From: Cunninghamia lanceolata
Lineage: Eukaryota > Streptophyta > Pinopsida > Cupressales > Cupressaceae
Direction: 5' to 3'
Assembly (NCBI GenBank): GCA_027924645.1
Contig: BSBN01000494.1
Coordinates: 2,800,001-2,864,000, forward strand
Length of the DNA: 64,000 nucleotides
Part shown: piece after piece, positions 59,483-64,000 of the stretch
Position numbering within the stretch: the first letter of the stretch is position 1
Layout of the letters: every line of letters begins with the position of its first letter
Notes under the pieces: model-generated
Seen by the model: only the letters and a program-made list of their open reading frames with translations
The model's database searches: none
Told to the model about the DNA's origin: nothing
Position numbers and translations under genes: made by a program

Positions 59483-59544
59483 AGTGTCGAGGGTAGAGGA
59501 GGGTAGAGATGGGAGTGAGCTAGATAGGGGAGGAGAGGGGTGGA

Positions 59545-62500
59545 TAAGGTTGAGTGATTAAGGTTTAAGGTTGAGGGTTGAGCGTTTAGGGATAGGATTT
59601 AGAGTTTAGGGATAAGGGATTAGAGTTTAGGACCTTGAGGGATTAGGGTTTAGGGTTGAGGCTTTAGGGATAGTGTTTAGGGTTAAGGGTCGAGGGATTA
59701 GGTTTAAGGTAGAGTGTCAAGGGTAGAGGGATTAGAGATAGGGTTTAGGGTTGAGGCTTTAGGGATAGCGTTTAGGGTTAAGAGTCGAGGGATTAGGTTT
59801 AAGGTAGAGTGTCAAGGGTAGAGGGATTAGGGATAGGGTTTAGGGTTGAAGGTTTAATGATTTAGGGTTGAGGCTTTAGGGATGAGGGTTTAAGATATAA
59901 TGTCGAGTGTCGAGCGTGTAGGGATAGGTTTTAGGGTTCAAGTTTTAAGGGTCAAGGGTCGAGGGATCAGAGTTAAGGATTGAGGGATTAGGGTTTGACG
60001 TTGAGGGTTGAGTACATTGAGGTTCGAGGGTTAAGGGTTTCGGGATAGGGTTGAGGGTCGAGGGATTAGGGTTAAGGGATAGGGTTGGAGGGTTTAGGGA
60101 TAAGGGATTAGGGTTTAAGGTATAGTATCGAGCCCGTTGAGGGTCTAGGAATAGGGATAGCATTTAGGGTTTAGGGATGAGGGATTAGAGTTGAGGGATG
60201 ACGGATGATGGATTAGGGTTGAGGGATTAGGGTTTAGGGATAAGGTTTAGGGTTAGGGTTGAGGGATTAGGGTTTAAGGTATAGTGTTGAGGGTTTAGGG
60301 ATAGGGTTTAGGGTTGAGGGATTAGAGTGAAGGGTTGGGGGATTAGGATTTGATGTTGAGGGTTAAGGGTTTAGGGTTTAGGGTTTAGTGATAGGGTTGA
60401 GGGTCGAGGGTCGAGGGATCAGAGTTAAGGGTTGAGGGATTAGGGTTTGACGTTGAGGGTTGAGGTTCAAGGGTCAAGGGTTTAGGGATAGGGTTGAGGG
60501 TCAAGGGATTAGGGTTAAATTAGAGTGTGGAGGGTGTAAGGATTAGGGATAAGGTTGGAGGGTTTAGGGATAAGGGATTAGGGTTTAAGGTATAGTATCG
60601 AGTCTATTGAGGGTTTAGGAATAGGGATAGCATTTAGGGTTTAGGGATGAGGGATTAGAGTTGAGAGATGATGGATTAGGGTTGAGGGTTGAGGGATTAG
60701 GGTTTAGGGATAAGGTTTAGGGTTGAGGGATTAGGGTTTAAGGTATAGTGTTGAGGGTTGAGGGTTTGGGGATAGAGTTTAGGGTTGATGGATTAGCATT
60801 TAATGTCGAGGTTAGGGTTACAGTGTCGAGGGTAGAGAGATTAGGGATAGGGTTTAGGGTTGAAGGTTTAAGGATTGAGGGTTGAGGCTTTAGGGATGAG
60901 GGTTTAAGGCTTAAGATATAGTGTCAAGTGTTGAGGGTGTAGGGATAGGGTTTAAGTTTTAAGGGTTAAGGGTTGAGGGATAGGGGTTAGGGTTTAAGGT
61001 ATAGTGTTGAGGGTTGATGGTTTAGGGATAGGGTTTAGGTTTGAGGGATTAGGGTTTCGGGTTGATGAATTAGGGTTTAATGTTTAGAGTTGAGGGTTGA
61101 GGTTGAGGGATAGTGTTAATGGTCAAGGGATTAGGGTTAAATAAGAGTGTCGAGGGTAGAGGGATTAGGATTTAAGGTATAGTATCGAGCTCGTTGAGGG
61201 TCTAAGAATAGGGATAGCATTTAGGGTTTAGGGATGAGGGATTAGAGTTGAGGGATGACGGATTAGGGTTGAGGGTTGAGGGTTGAGGGATTAGGGATAA
61301 GGTTTAGGGTTCATGGCTGAGGGATTAGGGTTTAAGGTATAGTGTTGAGGGTTTAGGGATAGGGTTTAGGGTTTAGGGATTAGAGTGAAGGGTTGAGGGA
61401 TTAGGATTTGACATTGAGGGTTGAGGGTTTAGGGTTTAGGGTTTAGGGATAGGGTTGAGGGTCGAGGGATCAGAGTTAAGGGTTGAGGGATTAGGGTTTG
61501 ACATTGAGGGTTGAGGTTCAAGGGTCAAGGGTTTAGAGATAGGGTTGAGGGTCGAGGGATTAGGGTTAAAGTAGAGTGTGGAGGGTATAAAGATTAGGGA
61601 TAAGGTTGGAGGGTTTAGGCATAAGGGATTAGGGTTTAAGGTATAGTATTGAGTCTGTTGAGGGCTTAGGAATAGGGATAGCATTTAGGGTTTAGGGATG
61701 AGGGATTAGAGTTGAGGGATGATGGATTAGGGTTGAGGGTTGAGGGATTAGGGTTTAGGGATAAGGTTTAGGGTTGAGGGTTGAGGGATTAGGGTTTAAG
61801 GTATAGTGGTGAGGGTTTAGGGACCGGGTTTAGGGTTGAGGGATTAGAGTGAAGGGTTGAGGGATTAGGATTTGACGTTGAGGGTTGAGGGTCAAGGGAT
61901 CAAAGTTAAGGGTTGAGGGATTAGGGTTTGACATTGAGGGTTGAGGGTTGAGGTTCAAGGGTCAAGGGTTTAGGGATAGGGTTGAGGGTCGAGGGATTAG
62001 GGTCAAAGTAGAGTGTGGAGGGTATAAGGATTAGGGATAGGGTTGGAGGGTTTAGGGATAAGGGATTAGGGTTTAAGGTATAGTATCGAGCTTATTGAGG
62101 GTTTAGGAATAGGGATAGCATTTAGGGTTTAGGGATGAGGGATTAGAGTTGAGGGATGACGGATTAGGGTTGAGGGTTGAGGGATTAGGGTTAAGGGTTG
62201 AGGGATTAGGGTTTAAGGTATAGTGTTGAGGGTTTAGGGATCAGGTTTAGGGTTGAGGGATTAGAGTGAAGGGTTGAGGGATTAGGATTTGACGTTGAGG
62301 GTTTAGGGTTTAGGGATAGGGTTGAGGGTCGAGGGATCAGAGCTAAGGGTTGAGGGATTAGGTTTTGACGTTGAGGGTTGAGGTTCGAGGGTCAAGGGTT
62401 TAGGGATAGGGTTGAGGGCCGAGGGATTAGGGTTAAAGTAGAGTGTGGAGGGTATAAGGATTAGGGATAGGGTTGGAGGGTTTAGGGATAAGGGATTAGG

Positions 62501-63958
62501 GTTTAAGGTATAGTATCGAGTTTGTTGAGGGTTTAGGAATAGGGATAGCATTTAAGGTTTAGGGATGAGGCATTAGAGTTGAGGGATGACAGATTAGGGT
62601 TGAGGGTTGAGGGATTAGGGTTTAGGGATAAGGTTGAAGGTTGAGGGCTGAGGGATTAGGGTTTAAGGTATAGTGTTGAGGGTTTAGGGATAGGGTTTAG
62701 GGTTGAGGGATTAGAGTGAAGGGTTGAGGGATTAGGATTTGACGTTGAGGGTTGAGGGTTTAGGGTTTAGGGATAGGGTTGAGGGATTAGGGTTTGATAT
62801 TGAGGGTTGAGGGTTGAGGTTTGAGGGTCAAGGGTTTAGGGATAGGGTTGAGGGTCGAGGGATTAGGGTTAAAGTAGAGTGTGGAGGGTATAAGGATTAG
62901 GGATAGGGTTGGAGGGTTTAGGGATAAGGGATTAGGGTTTAAGCTATAGTATCGAGTCTATTGAGGGTTTAGGAATAGGGATAGCATTTAGGGTTTAGGG
63001 ATGAGGGATTAGAGTTGAGGGATGATGGATTAGGGTTGAGGGTTGAGGGATTAGGGTTTGATGTTGAGGGTTGAGGGTTGAGGTTCGAGGGTCAAGGGTT
63101 TAGGGATAGGGTTGAGGGTCGAGGGATTAGGGTTAAAGTAGAGTGTGGAGGGTATAAGGATTAGGGATAGGGTTGGAGGGTTTAGGGATAAGGGATTAGG
63201 ATTTAAGGTATAGTATCGAGTCCGTTGAGGGTTTAGGAATAGGGATAGCATTTAGGGTTTAGGGATGAGGGATTAGAGTTGAGGGATGATGGATTAGGGT
63301 TGAGGGTTGAGGGATTAGGGTTTAGGGATAAGGTTTAGGGTTGAGTGTTGAGGGATTAGGGTTTAAGGTATAGTGTTGAGGGTTGAGGGTTTAGGGATAG
63401 GGTTTAAGGTTGACGGATTAGCATTTAATGTCAAGGTTAGGGTTAGAGTGTCAAGGGTAGAGGGATTAGGGATAGGGTTTAGGGTTGAAGGTTTAAGGAT
63501 TGAGGGTTGAGGCTTTAGGGATGAGGGTTTAAGGCTTAAGATATAGTGTCAAGTGTTGAGGGTGTAGGGATAGGGTTTAAGTTTTAAGGGTTAAGGGTTG
63601 AGGGATAGGGATTAGGGTTTAAGGTATAGTGTTAAGGGTTGATGGTTTAGGGATAGGGTTTAGGTTTGAGGGATTAGGGTTTAGGGTTGATGAATTAGGG
63701 TTTAATGTTGAGAGTTGAGGGTTGAGGGTTGAGGTTGAGGGATAGGGTTAATGGTCAAGGGATTAGGGTTAAATAAGAGTGTCGAGGGTAGAGGGATTAG
63801 GGTTTAAGGTATAGTATCGAGTCTATTGAGGGTTTAGGAATAGGGATAGCATTTAGGGTTTAGGGATGAGGGATTAGAGTTGAGGGATGACGGATTAGGG
63901 TTGAGGGTTGAGGGATTAGGGTTTAGGGATAAGGTTTAGGGTTGAGGGATTAGGGTTT
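59545..63958 (+). repeat. Interstitial telomere-like array with higher-order repeats
   Basis: About 4.4 kb of degenerate TTTAGGG-type sequence, G-rich strand on plus. The commonest words are GAGGGATTAGGG, TTTAGGGATAGGG and TTGAGGG, with short perfect (TTTAGGG)2-3 runs. A marker phrase beginning TAGTATCGAG recurs near 60123, 60593, 61180, 61644, 62081, 62511, 62947, 63211 and 63812. This gives a higher-order period of about 430-470 bp, with outliers near 264 and 590-600. The array ends sharply at about 63958 in unrelated AT-rich DNA, so it is internal and not a chromosome end. Minus-strand frames made of LNPNPSTLNP are by-products. Confidence 0.9.
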
Positions 63959-64000
63959 GTAGATTTATGGGTTCAATTATATTGATTGACTCTCCAGTTT
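63959..64000. other. Unique flank after the telomere-like array
   Basis: The last 42 bases are AT-rich and contain no TTTAGGG word. Nothing else can be said. Confidence 0.6.

Noticed and set aside
59301..59561. An 86-codon frame of MYVCMYVSMYAY repeats
   Set aside because: It is the translation of the ATGT microsatellite.
59945..63251. Several minus-strand frames rich in LNPNPSTLNP
   Set aside because: They are translations of the telomere-like repeat. They start at the same phase of the higher-order unit and have no other support.
1..64000. A previously undescribed multi-gene system
   Set aside because: Only one apparently functional gene is present. The rest is explained by retroelements, PPR pseudogenes, duplications and satellites.

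Overview
This window looks like nuclear DNA from a land plant with a large, repeat-rich genome. It is AT-rich and mostly non-coding. It holds decayed Ty1/copia and Ty3/gypsy elements, a many-exon plant-type polyamine oxidase gene with GT-AG introns, PLS-DYW pentatricopeptide-repeat (PPR) pseudogenes, and a long interstitial TTTAGGG-type tract. A gymnosperm, perhaps a conifer, is my best guess from the repeat style and the telomere-like tract. That is inference, not proof.

Layout. 1-10.5 kb is intergenic with dispersed repeats. 10.55-16.1 kb is a non-autonomous LTR element in the unusual form LTR-internal-LTR-internal-LTR, bounded by a perfect 5-bp target duplication. 17.46-34.4 kb is a large inverted duplication of a PPR pseudogene locus. 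Its left arm is at 17.46-20.32 kb (+) and its right arm at 25.37-34.4 kb (-). The spacer holds an internally deleted Ty3/gypsy element. The right arm is split by a 5.6-kb Ty1/copia element (28283-33870).

34.69-37.53 kb carries the only gene that looks intact: a polyamine oxidase. Ten exons splice to 475 codons with phases that agree at every junction. It lies head-to-head with the 5' side of the right-arm PPR relic. Its last three exons and about 3 kb of 3' flank are repeated at 50.15-56.65 kb. There they are joined at a TTTT microhomology to a 0.97-kb segment also found at 7.9-8.87 kb. Between the two copies lies a second Ty1/copia element (41028-47260). The 3' flank contains a roughly 37-bp minisatellite, which in the second copy is interrupted by a clean 2.47-kb solo-LTR-like insertion.

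56.65-59.16 kb is AT-rich and featureless. It is followed by two near-perfect CG-rich palindromes, an ATGT microsatellite, and a 4.4-kb degenerate telomere-like array with higher-order structure that reaches almost to the window end.

How the parts relate. Apart from the polyamine oxidase there is no functional gene set here. The window mainly records duplication, nested retroelement insertion and pseudogene decay. I found no sign of a new multi-gene system. The most notable items are the tandem-LTR element, the pre-duplication lesions shared by the PPR relics, the exon-8-to-10 chimera, and the telomere-like array.
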